This document shows, piece after piece, positions 22,779-33,380 of a stretch of DNA of 64,000 nt. Position 1 is the first letter of the stretch. Each line of letters starts with the position of its first letter. The translations under genes and the position numbers were made by a program. The notes beneath the pieces are model-generated. The model was not told where the DNA came from, made no database searches, and was given only the letters and a program-made list of their open reading frames with translations. The DNA comes from Isoetes taiwanensis (Eukaryota > Streptophyta > Lycopodiopsida > Isoetales > Isoetaceae), in NCBI GenBank assembly GCA_021234155.1, contig JAJEKV010000156.1, forward strand, positions 498,001-562,000, given 5' to 3'.

Positions 22779-24060
22779 TTGTTTAGAGTAAATGCCATCC
22801 CACTTTGGTATGCAGGCATCGCAGAATATTTGACCTCTGGAACTCTTCCTCCCGAATTAGATGTCTCCCAAAAGAAAGAGTTCATTCAAAAAGCAGCACC
22901 ATACTGCCTCATAGCTAGTCAGTTATATAAAAAGGGAAAAGATCATATTCTCCGTCGATGTGTGCTTCCACACGAAACTCAAGAGCTACTAAAACAAGCA
23001 CATGAAGGTCCCGGTGGCGGGCACTTTGCTGGTGAATTAATGGCAAGAAAGATATTGCAAGCCGGATTTTGGTGGCCAACCCTTTTTACAGATGCTTCTA
23101 AAGAGGCCTCACTTTGTGATATTTGTCAACGCACTGGTAAACCACAAGAAAGACATCATATGCCCTTACAACCTATACTGCTGTTGGGCCCCTTTGAAAA
23201 ATGGGGTATTGACTTCGTTGTCCCTCGTGGATCCCCCGACCCGGTAAAACAAAAGGGCTCAATATATTACGGTACTCGGATTATCATACCAAATGGGCGA
23301 GGCCAAGGCCCTTAAAGACAATATGACAAGTGTTGCAAAGGTCATGTACCATCAAATCATTACCCGCTTTGGATGCCCCATTGAACTTGTCAACGATCGC
23401 GGTGTACATTTCATAAATCACTAGAGATTTCTTAATTTCTCACAAGAAGTCCACGGCATACTACCCACGTGCTAATGGACAAGCTGAGTCGACCAATAAA
23501 ATATTGGTTAACATTTTAAAGAAAGTATGTGAATCATCAAGGAAAGATTGGGAGCTCAAGTTACCCATTTGTTTTGTGCTTTACGTAAGCGACATATAAA
23601 ACTATTACAAATCATATTCCCTTCCAACATATGGAATAGAAGCCATCCTACCATTTGAGTTCATTATTCCAAGCTTAAGGGTGGCCATTCACCATAGAAT
23701 GAGTGACGTGCCTTCACTTCAAAATAGATTATATCAACTGGAATGACATCAATCAGTATGGGCTCAACAAGTATCCAAGGATAGGCGCAAGGCGTGGTTA
23801 GATCGAAAATTAAAATCATTTCATTTCCAAGACAATGACAAGGTCTTATTATTACAAACAACATCCAGGAAAATTAAAAATTCGCTGGCTTGGACCATTC
23901 CAAATTCATAAAGTATATCAAAATGGTTCTGTTCAACTACAAGATTTGGATGGAAACCTTTTGCCTACCCGCGTGAATGGGTGTCGAGCCGACTCAAACC
24001 CTACAAAGAAGTCAAACCTGTATGGTAAAACCAGCACCAAAGTTTTGCACTACTCAAAAT
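22779..24060 (+). pseudogene. Gypsy no. 2 integrase
   Basis: The first part (22,779-23,315) is an open 178-codon frame with the HHCC zinc finger (HETQELLKQAHEGPGGGHF ... CDICQRTGKP) and the first catalytic Asp in KWGIDFVVP (about 23,203-23,228). The second Asp lies in VNDRGVHFIN (23,391-23,420) and the catalytic Glu in GQAESTNKIL (23,479-23,508), each in a different frame. A C-terminal block KIRWLGPFQIHKVY with LQDLDGN is at 23,877-23,960. All DDE residues survive, but the frame is broken at least three times. Confidence 0.8.
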
Positions 24061-24076
24061 TTCTCTCGACTTCTTA

Positions 24077-25660
24077 AAATGTCTTTAAATATTTCCAAAT
24101 GGGATAACCAACAGTTATCTACAAGACTTTTGCTCCAAATTGATAGACTTAAGATTCAAGGTGGCACTCTTCAACTACTCATGGTTCCCTTTCCTACAAC
24201 CAAGGCGTACAATTGGTGGAATGATCCTGATTCCCCGAGTGTTTCCCATACTATCTTCATGGAAGTTATGTATTATATTGGTTTCTGGCCACCCAACAAA
24301 TTATTGTTTTGCTTTGGACGGGGGCAAGATAATTCTGGTAGGTACAAACACCTCTTAGCAAAACTTAAACTTCAAAGCCGTCGGGCAACCTACCAGCGTG
24401 AGCAACGACAATGGAAATGCAACATACCAGTTTACTGTATTCAGCCAAACTATAAAGTTCCCTCAGATAAGTTTCAAATCTTGTATCCTAATATATCTTT
24501 TGATGATTTTCCACCTTTGGATGCTTTGGCCCAAACATATCTGGAAACGGCAAAGTTACTTTCATTTGTGCTATTACCATTTCCAAAATTGAACCTGACA
24601 TGGTTAACGAAATATATAGATAATTATGAAGTTGTCACCAGAACCAGCTTTACTACACTAACGGGGCACATAAATATTCAACGAGAATCAGTTATGGCAG
24701 CCTTACAACTCATCCTAAACATAATATATCTATCTTTCGTGAATTTGGGATCCTTTCTACCAAAAGAGAACATGTTGAAAAAGCTTTTCATCTCTATCCT
24801 ATAATCTTTACTTATCTTAAAAGGAAACTTGCACCTGTCAATCTACATAAATATACAGAGCGATGGTTGGCATATGTCATGGCCACTCAGGGCATTGAAA
24901 TCCCTTGGGCCTCCCTAGTCACCGAACAATTACATAAACAAATACGCAATATCAAAAGAAACAATGCACAAGAACTTCCATTTGCCATGCATCTACAAAT
25001 GTTATTGAATTACTTTTTGTCCTTGTAGGAAACGTTTCCACTGCAACAACAGGTTCTTAAATCTGACGCTGAGATGTTCTCACAAATTCCTGAACCGTCT
25101 CATGTTTTCTTACTCAATGACCTTAATATTATGAAGAATAATCTCAACAAGGTTCATGCTAATGTCCAAGATCTACTCAACAGCAATATGGCAAATGCAG
25201 GTCTGATATCCAGTCTTCATCAGCAAATTCACGCTTTACAAGCTCAATTACAGTCTAAAGATCAAGCATATCAGGAAAGATGAAGAATGATATCAGTGCC
25301 CAACACAGGGCAGAAAGACGAAGATTGTACCCCATGCAGGATAGTCGAATCCAAGTGAGTTGAGGCTTGTCACAGTGAGACGAACCCGATGATGTAGATG
25401 CGAGGCAGTGCCTGCGTGATTGGGCCCGGAGGTTGGCAGGTCACTTCCCAACGCAGCAAGAACTGGTCGACCAGTTGGCATGAATAAGGGGCACTTACGA
25501 AGAGGAAAGTCTGCATGAGCCTACACCCTCTCCTTCACAGTCCTCTAGGGCAACTACCCCTCATTGGTTAGCACTGTGTGAAGAGCAATGGAGGAGAACT
25601 TGCAAAAAGATATAGATTATTTCCGCACATTATCTGATAGGAAGAGCGAGAGTATGGCAT
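24077..25660 (+). pseudogene. Post-integrase accessory ORF of gypsy no. 2, unknown function
   Basis: A long coding-like stretch follows integrase on the same strand. Segment one (to about 24,690) is rich in aromatics and basic residues (YNWWNDPDS, FGRGQDNSGRYKHLLAKLKL). The frame then shifts and continues as HPKHNISIFREFG, EHVEKAFHLYPIIFTYLK and YTERWLAYVMATQGIEIPW to a stop at about 25,027. A third part (25,074-25,283) has a heptad-like, Gln/Asn/Leu-rich tail suggesting a coiled coil, and traces continue to RGTYEEESLHEP and TPHWLA near 25,560. I recognise no family. It is not a typical envelope protein: no signal peptide or clear membrane anchor is visible. The position is that of accessory or env-like ORFs in Athila/Tat-type elements. 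Confidence 0.55.
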
Positions 25661-25909
25661 CAGAGGAGAGAGAGCGGATTACTTTGACAACTTGGCTCCA
25701 CAGCCTGGTCAGCCACAAATTCGCCTTCAGATGAATATCTTTAGAGAGTAAGTTCCATGTTGTGTTATTTCTAGATTGCAACATCGTGGCACCTAGAATA
25801 CACTGTTTTATTTCAGGGCAACCTTCTATCTCTTCTCTTCACTGGGAGCAAGCTAAGACTTCATAGGATGGGGTATGCAAGCGCATGCACTTGCAGCGCC
25901 ATGACCCAT

Positions 25910-26690
25910 TCAGGTAGACAACAACACATGTGGCGTGCAATAACACATGTCGGATTTGGGGTCCCTTTGCTCTTGTGAAGTCCCATACTGAGCGCGTATC
26001 CCAACACTTCGAAGCTCTTGTGCAGCCTTCATCAACAATTCTGGATGCACGAGCATAGACCAGTCCTCTGCATTGGTGAAGGGATCATGACCTGTATGCT
26101 CTGTACATACATAGATGTGTGCAATCGTGGTCGATACTGAGATCCCTTGCAGTTTCACGGTTTGCAAATGGAACAAGCATCCTCTACGATTTGATCTCCC
26201 AATTTGCATGTCCGTCCGTGACCCCCCTCCTTCGTGCCTGCCTCCAACGATGACATGCATATTCATCCACTATTTTCCCAGTTGAAGCCCCCATACGATG
26301 GTGTGCATGGATGATTCGAACATGATAAATCTGTTGAAGCTCAGTGACTCTGTCATCTAGGCCTTGCACATTTATTTCCTCGAAGTAACTAAAGTCACTG
26401 TCTTTCATAAACATGTTGTTTGCGCATGTGCAAACTTCCATACACTGCATAATGTATTCTCGTGGCACACCATGTCTCGGAGGCCGATCTCCCATCTCTC
26501 TGCTATAGCTGGCAATGTTTTGGCAATGGATAGATGAGTACTTCCATCAAATGCGACAAAGCAACTAGTCGGCTCCACAACTCCACGTAAGGTATCAACT
26601 TATGGGGCCCAGTGACTCGCCTATAGACCCAATGGTTTGAATCCTCGTCACAAGTGAGTTCGGCTTGCATTAGGGCGGATTTGGGGTCTC
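25910..26690 (-). pseudogene. Decayed FAR1/MULE-like DNA-binding N-terminal domain
   Basis: Reading the minus strand from 26,690 down, coding-like sequence in three frames gives TCDEDSNHWVYRRVTGPHKL, then YFEEINVQGLDDRVTELQQI, CHRWRQARRRG, an NRRGCLFHLQTVKLQG block and VCTEHTGHDPFTNAEDW followed by MLVHPELLMKAAQELRSVG. The order 'CHR..., basic patch, GC..HLQTVK, then HTGHDP...HPE....A..L...G' resembles the N-terminal domain of FAR1/SWIM-type MULE transposase relatives in plants. No catalytic core follows. Frameshifts at about 26,240 and 26,500 inactivate it. The family call is from pattern memory and needs a profile search. Confidence 0.35.
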
Positions 26691-27480
26691 AAAATGGACC
26701 ATATCTTGGATGCCAGAATTCCACGTCATGTTTCTCGCGACCAATGATGTTTGCGCATTTTTTTCCAAAGTCAGTATTAGTTGGCAAGTAGAAAGAGGAG
26801 CAGGCTTACTTGGCATCCACATGGCGAAATTTCATAGGACATGTTTGTGCATTCATTGCAACCACATTAATGGCCCGCATTTTTCGAAAATCGTATCGCG
26901 GACCAAAATAATGGCTACTTTTCCCGCCTACTGTGCACATGCCCACATGCACCAACCACCTTATCAAATTTTGGCACCAAGATTTCCATTGTTCACATTA
27001 GCACCGCTAGGTGCATCCTCTCCTATCGGGCTCTTCATTTGGAATCCAAGTCTCCAATAGTGTGCCGTGTTTTTTTGGGCGGGCATAGAGTTAAGCAACA
27101 ACGGCGAATGGCGATGTGCGGACAAGCAAGCGTCGTTACATGCCATGTTTTTACTACCCAAATTTTCATTACGAAGTTTTCCTACTTTTGACTCTTCCCA
27201 TTCATCGTATTGCTCCCCGCCATTCATTCTTACAATTCAACGGCCGTCGATCGACCGGTGGAAGGATATCTATCCATAGGCTCGTGGGTGAGAATGCTAT
27301 CCTTAACTAAGGGTGACTATGGAGTTACATCGCCGGGAGCGACATTCATACACTAATGAATAGGTAGAACTATAGGGTTCAAAATAAATGCTATGGATAG
27401 TATATTGCAAAAAAAAAGGGAAGGGAGGGGGGAAGGGATTTGAAGAGGAGGATATTTGCAAATTTGCACCCTCAATAATA
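26691..27480. other. No recognisable gene
   Basis: Frames of 70-116 codons exist on both strands (26,710-27,060 plus; 26,964-27,227 minus), but none shows a domain, repeated motif or clear codon pattern. A homopurine patch (27,408-27,447) lies near the right edge. Confidence 0.5.
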
Positions 27481-27483
27481 CAT

Positions 27484-27551
27484 GGATCACACCATGCGAA
27501 AATGGATATGCACTTTGTAAATGTGTAGTGAGATTTCGCGTCATGTGATCC
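27484..27551. repeat. 67-nt hairpin family, copy a
   Basis: GGATCACACCATGCGAA pairs with the terminal TTCGCGTCATGTGATCC across a loop of about 34 nt. The total is 68 nt. The same outer stem recurs five more times up to 29,804. Confidence 0.85.
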
Positions 27552-28179
27552 TTGCTTCTTTTTTCTTCCCTCTTCTTGATTTATATTCACTCACTGAATC
27601 AAATATTTTTCTTTGGGCTATATTTATCAGATGTCAAGGATTTGAGACTGTTGTCTAACATATGGACATAAGAGACATGCTTTTCCAAGATATACATTCA
27701 GGGCAATGGGCATCTAGTTTTACGTTGTAAAGTTGTGGGAGCCGAGCTTGAAAGTCGTCCCATGACCTCTTTTTAAAGTTTAATTGTGCAAGCCTTATGA
27801 GAATGGTGTCCTTGCAATGAAGAAATGTTTGATAAGACGTGCATCCAGGGTTGTTGAAAAAATGAGTTACAAAATATTTGCTCCATTAGAGGTGTTTACT
27901 AATACCACGACACAAAAGCTCCAAAGATATATTGTATAAAATGTCGCTTTCATGAGCCTTTGGATCAGTTAACTCAAAGTGTCACATATGGAAACATTGT
28001 TAGGTTTGATAAAATAACATAAAAATCTTATTTAATAAAGCTTTGGTTGTTGGTAAAGTGTTGGCTTGTTGATTAAGTGTTTGTATTTTGCTTTGGGACC
28101 CTTGAAAAAAAAAAGTTTAGTTCATAAAACATAATATAACTTGGAATGATACATATTTTATATGCAAATGGGAGACTAT

Positions 28180-28920
28180 TGATGAGGGACTTGGTGTTAT
28201 TATCTATTGACAACAAACAAGAAAGTGGATCACACCATGCGAATTTAGTATATTCCAATCTTTTAGCTTATACAAAATTCGCTTGGTGTGATCTTTTTGG
28301 AAAAAGATGACTTCCTATAGTAAAATTACTTTGATTATCTTTTAACAAAAGAAATATATATGTCTTATTTGAAGTTAAGTGTGGATATGTGACGTGCTCA
28401 TTTATTGATAAAGTGTTTGCTTTTTGAAAAAGGCTAATAACTTTATGTACTACTAGAGTTGGTAAAGTATTTTAGATGCAAATAGGATGCTTGATGTGAT
28501 CCTTCTTAAAAAAAGATATGCTATTTGAAAAGGACTAATAACTTTATGCACTTAGGGTGGTAAAGCATTAAATGAGAAGGGGTACTTGTGTTTAATTTTA
28601 ATTTGACAACAAATGAGAAAGTGGATCACATGATGCGAATTTAGTGTGTTCCATTTTTGTTGCATATGTACTATTCGCTTGGTGTGATCCTTCTTGAAAA
28701 ATAATATGCTCTTTGAAAAGGGATAATGACTTATGTACTTAAGAGTGGTAAAGCATTTTAGATACAAATAGGAATGAGTACTTGTGTTTAATTTTAATTT
28801 GACAACAAATAAGAAAGTGGATCACACCATGCGAATTTAGTGTGTCCCTTTTTTTTGTATATGTATTATTCGCTTGGTGTGATCCATCTTGAAAAACAAA
28901 ATAGCTTTCAAGTAAAAGGA
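28180..28920. repeat. Tandem array of about 197-bp units, each with a hairpin
   Basis: Hairpins lie at 28,227-28,293, 28,622-28,690 and 28,819-28,885, a spacing of 395 and 197 bp, i.e. two periods and one. A right-stem remnant at 28,487-28,502 marks the missing unit. Units share GGTAAAGCATT, TTTAATTTTAATTTGACAAC and the hairpin stem GGATCACACCATGCGAA / TTCGCTTGGTGTGATCC. Loops of about 33 nt vary. The tract is AT-rich and has no convincing gene. Confidence 0.9.
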
Positions 28921-29034
28921 AAGAAAGAAATATCATATTTAAAGTGTAAAGTGTTAGTATGTAAAGTGTTGGTTTATTAAAATACTATTTGTTTACGCTA
29001 TTTGTGTTTCTATTTACTTTTTTTACGCATAAAA

Positions 29035-29100
29035 GGATCACACCGGTAATTTCTTATATGCAATTACTTACAAGCATGAAGATTTCGCATCATATGATCC
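29035..29100. repeat. 67-nt hairpin family, copy e
   Basis: GGATCACACCGGTAA begins it and TTTCGCATCATATGATCC ends it, 66 nt in all. The outer 8-9 bp of the stem pair, and the inner stem has diverged. It lies about 150 bp beyond the tandem array. Confidence 0.7.
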
Positions 29101-29325
29101 TCTTTAAACAAGGATGGCTTTGACCTTCAATGTTCATAAATTTTATGAATGTTTGCATATAAGAATGTCACATATCATATTTTCTTAAAAAATGGTCATC
29201 AAATGGAAGTTCTTCTACTACTTAAAGAGTTTCAAGACTCGTTTTTGCTATAATTTAAATAGCAAAGTAGTCAAAGACTTCTTGTATTAGAGGTATCTAA
29301 ACACAAACACCATAACCTTTGTACT

Positions 29326-29895
29326 TCAAGGATTATATAAACCCTTCGCATTGCAAAGTATAATGTCATTTATTAGCATCTTCACGGACATTTCCCCTTC
29401 CTTATCGGGCGAGTTCATCTCAAGGGCGTATTCGATTCGAATGCCTTCATCCTCTCTCAATCTCTCACAATATCCCAGGAGCCCAGAGTTACCGTCACCA
29501 CAAAATCGGACTAAACTTGAAACGTCTCGAAATGACGGTTTCTTGCCACTCAACGGATCCAATGGATATAAACTGTCATCTGCCCAAATGTCGACACTTT
29601 TTGAGCCTGCAAGACGCAACACGTCGAGGTCTAAGTTCTTATTTTTTAGACCTCTTTTTTTGCGATTGAAGACTGGAGCATATTCGTGAGTCAGTTGGAT
29701 CCTTATCCACACATCATTTGGAGCTTCCATACTGCGTGGATCGCACGGCGCGAAATGAAGGTGTACAATTTGTATGCCCCAGCATAATTCGCTTCGTGTG
29801 AGCCGAACGTCCGTACTAACCTCATTTTTTGAAATTTGCAACGTGCATATGGAAATCGAAAAGTCCATTCTCCTACAATCCATGCTTTTATACAT
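29326..29895 (-). CDS. Unassigned 189-residue ORF
   Basis: This is the longest uninterrupted frame in a 5-kb tract. The product is soluble-looking, mildly charged and without signal peptide or membrane segment. It contains a basic patch (NRKKRGLKNKN, about residues 77-87), a WADD stretch and a Cys-containing LVRFCGDGNSGLLGYCERL segment. I recognise no family. The start at 29,895 is simply the first ATG. Against reality: the opposite strand is also open for 112 codons and a hairpin repeat overlaps the N-terminal third. In favour: length and a complex amino-acid composition in AT-rich surroundings. It could be an exon or relic. Confidence 0.3.
   Translation of the reverse strand: MYKSMDCRRMDFSISICTLQISKNEVSTDVRLTRSELCWGIQIVHLHFAPCDPRSMEAPNDVWIRIQLTHEYAPVFNRKKRGLKNKNLDLDVLRLAGSKSVDIWADDSLYPLDPLSGKKPSFRDVSSLVRFCGDGNSGLLGYCERLREDEGIRIEYALEMNSPDKEGEMSVKMLINDIILCNAKGLYNP
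29738..29804. repeat. 67-nt hairpin family, copy f, inside an ORF
   Basis: GGATCGCACGGCGCGAA at the left pairs with TTCGCTTCGTGTGAGCC at the right, 67 nt apart end to end. It has the same length and stem pattern as the other copies, but higher GC. It lies within the 189-codon minus-strand frame. Confidence 0.7.
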
Positions 29896-29959
29896 TAAGC
29901 AAATTCAAATTTCGAATTGTAGGGGGTGGGAGGCCTGTATTGGGATGAAGTAAAGATCC

Positions 29960-30180
29960 GGTTAATCTTTGGGTTCACATGGAATGAACTATGGCTACCG
30001 GGCTTAAAACTGGCCGAACTTGGGCTGAGGCAAAAAAATTCAGCCCCGTTTTGGAAAATCAGCCCTCGCAAGATCCAACTTGCGTAGCTGATGCAGCGCT
30101 GAATTTTTTATTCAGTGCTGACTCCGCTAGAACTCAGCGGAGGGCCTAAACTTCTCCATGTGAACCACCCATAAGGCGCA
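29960..30180. repeat. Imperfect foldback region
   Basis: AAAAAATTCAGC (about 30,034-30,045) is complementary to GCTGAATTTTTT (30,099-30,110). Further complementary pieces (CAGCCC, CTCAGCGGAGGGC) surround them, suggesting an old MITE. No clear target duplication was found. The neighbouring 30,181-30,720 holds no recognisable gene. Confidence 0.4.
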
Positions 30181-30731
30181 GCCGCAGCGCCTCGAAATGA
30201 AAGTCTGATACAAAGCTTCAACCTACACATTCAAATTTTGAAATGTGGAAGGCGGGAAGCTTGTATGGCCATGGCCTCTAAATGAAATAGCGCAAGAATC
30301 GGTGACGCGCACGCTTGGTATCCGACAAACCAAGAGACACGTGTTACATCAGTCTGTATGACAACCAACAGAATTAAATACATATGGCGCCATGAATGCA
30401 CGATCCCCCTTATTCCGGGAGAATATTCCAAGTAAATCTGTAATGATGAGATTTTGGTATCCTAGGTGGCATGGGAAAAAAGGAGCGGAAATATGACGTG
30501 GAATGGCTGATAGGAGGCCACCGCCCTAATGATAGGAGTTCCATCTTTGCATCAGACGGATGTGCCTCTCCACAGGGGGTCTCCCCCTTTTTGGCGAGGT
30601 AGGGGGAAAAGTGTGATCAGCCGCGTCAACTTCTGATGGCATGGGCACACGTTGCTGAACCAAGATGCTTTCATCAGCTGATAAGTATCTAGATTGAAGG
30701 CATATCCTACTCTGGGAGTGGCATTAAACCA

Positions 30732-31011
30732 TTATACGGGATCTGGATACAATTCAGCCAATGCAACCACACGTTGTTGCAGACTGGGAGGCGTGCCTGG
30801 GCCAAACGTGGGCTTAACATAAGGCTCACCAACATTGATGACTTCAGAGTCTTCTCCTATAACCATATCCCTCAATCCTTCAATTTCTGCACCTCTTGAA
30901 CCTTCTATTTCCAAACTTGAAAACCTGCATCACCTTTAAACACATCAATAGCACTAAGCTGAGATGCTCCAAGTCTACTAGGCATTTTAAATATCCCCCT
31001 CTGATACCAAA
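30732..31011 (-). pseudogene. Copia-type leader and Gag N-terminus fragment
   Basis: On the minus strand, TGGTATCAGAG (plus 30,999-31,009) matches the initiator-Met tRNA primer site typical of Ty1/copia elements. Downstream, minus-strand sequence encodes MPSRLGASQLSAIDVFKGD and then, after a stop or shift, an acidic piece with GEPYVKPTFGPGTPPSLQQR (30,732-30,914). The LTR should lie at plus 31,012 onward, beginning TGTTGTATATTATAG, but its other end could not be placed. It is a decayed, truncated element. Confidence 0.5.
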
Positions 31012-32290
31012 TGTTGTATATTATAGACAATTTCAATTTTCAAGCTTAATGCAAACGCCTAGGCAATATCAACAAGTAAAATTTATCAAGAGGATTAAGC
31101 TTGAAATGCAACACTTCAAAGTTCACCCTTTAAGACTATGAATTTCACTGTAGCAAAAACACTGTAATATTAGGATTGACCAAACTATCGTGGCAACTTT
31201 GATGCTATTTGGTTCTTCTCATTTGCAGAATCAATCCCAACTGATAATCGATTCACACACTTATGTCTTATTTATACAAAGCAGCTCCAACAATTTTGCA
31301 ATCGAGCTGATGGATCTGGCGGTTAAGTTGTCGCCAAGGTTCACAATAGAACTTGACTCGAAATGATTCGGCCAAGAATGCAAATCCTAAAAAGTAATAT
31401 ACATCTTTCTAATATATAATAAACTTAGGTACCATTGAATTTTTGACACCATTGGAATGAAATTGTTAGAGATCATTGGGGCTTTTCTGAGAATGCAAAA
31501 TGATTAGACTAATTCCAATACAAACTTCACCGTTGGACGAGTTCCTTAATCTTAGAGCACATCCTACTTGTCCAGTTGATATATTTTATGGCATATGCTT
31601 TAGCACAAAAATATCACATTCAATTATTATGTAATACTATAAATTTCTATAAGCACGAAAGGGAACCCTCTGTCCGTTAGCACCTTGTTATGATTCTTGT
31701 GCTGAGCTGCAATTCTTTTTGGTGTCTAGAGTAAATAGTTTATCCTTGCCATATAAACATCAATGCCTATTAAACTTCCTAGAAGCTTGGGGTGCTTTCC
31801 TTTAGGCATGATTATCTGATAAGCTTTCCAAACTAGCAAAATTGGGACCTTTACATGCCCATTGGGCGAAGCATTTTTTCCATTTTACAAGACATCCAAG
31901 GCAAGAAAAAAAGTAACTAGTAACTGCCCTCTGTGCAATTCAAGGTACCAGCTTCAGCAACGAATTCTCGGCATACTGATTACAAATTGTTGAGAATCAA
32001 CTTGCATGACCAGGCCCTTAAGCCTGCCATCTCTAGAAGCAAAAGGACATAGTTGCCAAAAGAACTTCTTCCGTATTGGAAAAGAACAGAGCCAAAATAC
32101 AACACCCTTCGTTGAGTTATGATACTTAGTATGGAGTGGTTATTTGCAAACAAGGCCATAATCGATTGCTTCAAGAGGACAATATCAGTGGTCATAAAGT
32201 TCGTATAGAAGCAATTATAGCCTATTATAGGCCTAGATTATTTGCAATAACTTTCTTTGTGATGTCCTCCCTTTCTATATTCAAGATCTT
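31012..32290. other. AT-rich spacer, possible LTR remnant on the left
   Basis: The first few hundred bases may be the LTR belonging to the primer site at 30,999-31,009. Beyond that I see no gene, domain or strong repeat. Frames are all shorter than 75 codons. Confidence 0.4.
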
Positions 32291-32297
32291 GCCAAGT

Positions 32298-32530
32298 GGC
32301 CACCTTCCCCCAATCTGATGGCTCTAATTGCTTCTAACCTTTTTCTTCTTATCTCTTAGACCTTGACATCTTGACATGCGGCCACCTTCCCCCAATCTGA
32401 TGGCTCTAACTGCTTCTAATCTTTTTCTTCTTATCTCTTAGATCTTGACATGCGGCCACCTTCCCCCAATCTCTATGATGTCCTCTCTTCCTATTTGCCA
32501 TGTGGCCCCGTTCCCCCAATTTAATGGCCA
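32298..32530. repeat. Minisatellite-like tandem repeat, about 3 copies of 74-82 bp
   Basis: GGCCACCTTCCCCCAATCT recurs at 32,298, 32,380 and 32,454. The first two copies continue with GATGGCTCTAA, TGCTTCTAA and TTTTTCTTCTTATCTCTTAG. A degenerate fourth start (GTGGCCCCGTTCCCCC) is at 32,503. Pieces of the unit (GCTTCTAACC) reappear at 32,754. No gene is evident between here and the NUG2-like stop at 33,381. Confidence 0.85.
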
Positions 32531-33380
32531 CGTCCCCCCATCTAACGACTCTAAGGCCCAGATTCCTCCAGGCTGGCAAATTGCAACCTTGCTTGCAACA
32601 AATACCAGCTTATTGGAATCAAAGTGCCGAAATCAGCATTCCACAGAAGCCGTGATAGTTTTGTAATTGAAGCTTTCTTGAGCTTTCTTGCTTATTTGTT
32701 GCCCATCGATTTGTCCTCACAGCAACTGCCGGCCAGTGGAATCTGGGCCTAATTGCTTCTAACCTAACTTTATGTAGGAAAAGATACCCCAGTAGGCACC
32801 TTATCACTAAAAGGGCAAAGAGCTAGTCGACATCTTAGGTAGAGTTCTAATTGTCTAATACCCCTTTTCAGTTCGGAAATAGGGGAAGGCTTCCCTAGAG
32901 AAACAACTATGCATGAGTGATATTCAGCAACTTCATCATGCAACCACGTAATGCTGCCATTAGTGAAATCTAACTTGTGATAAACAATTTTTCATCCTGC
33001 CTTGCAATAACATTATTTAAGATGCTCTGACTTGGATACAATTCCAACTGTACACTAGATATGGCCTCACCTACGCCATCGCCTTTGCTATGATTTGTAG
33101 TAGGAACATAAGAGAGTTAATAGCCCTCCATTACATAGTAGTTTTTGACATAAAAGCATGAGACCATCTTGCCATGAAATCCATTCCACATTAAGTGATT
33201 CCTTTTGGTTCGCAAAGCCAGCAGCACATAACCAAAGGAACCGGTGTTCTTGTTTTTTAATCGTACATAGTTTGAGCAAGCAGAGGATGAATACCATCAG
33301 ACCAGGACAGTAGAAGTAGGGGAATGAGAAATGACAAAGAATACAAAGAATAACCCCTTTTCAATGAACTTTCTCTAATC

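Larger units (their letters stand above)
17740..25660 (+). mobile_element. Ty3/gypsy LTR retrotransposon no. 2, right LTR missing
   Basis: The element has a left LTR (17,740-18,539), a tRNA primer site (18,542-18,559), gag with three zinc knuckles, protease, RT, RNase H, integrase and an additional ORF after integrase. It interrupts the LINE just after its YADD motif. The bases TAAGG precede the LTR and would be the expected 5-bp target duplication, but no right LTR starting TGTTAGACC was found downstream, so the right end is deleted or diverged. The endpoint given is the last recognisable coding sequence. The RT catalytic box FLDDF, the Asp-type PBS and the post-integrase ORF recall Athila/Tat-like plant gypsy groups. 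Confidence 0.85.

Noticed and set aside
24077-24804. Envelope protein in gypsy no. 2
   Set aside because: No signal peptide, furin-like site or transmembrane anchor could be seen, so only an unknown accessory ORF is claimed.
28180-28920. CRISPR-like array
   Set aside because: The 197-bp unit with conserved interunit sequence and only three hairpins is a plant tandem repeat; there are no short regular spacers or cas genes.
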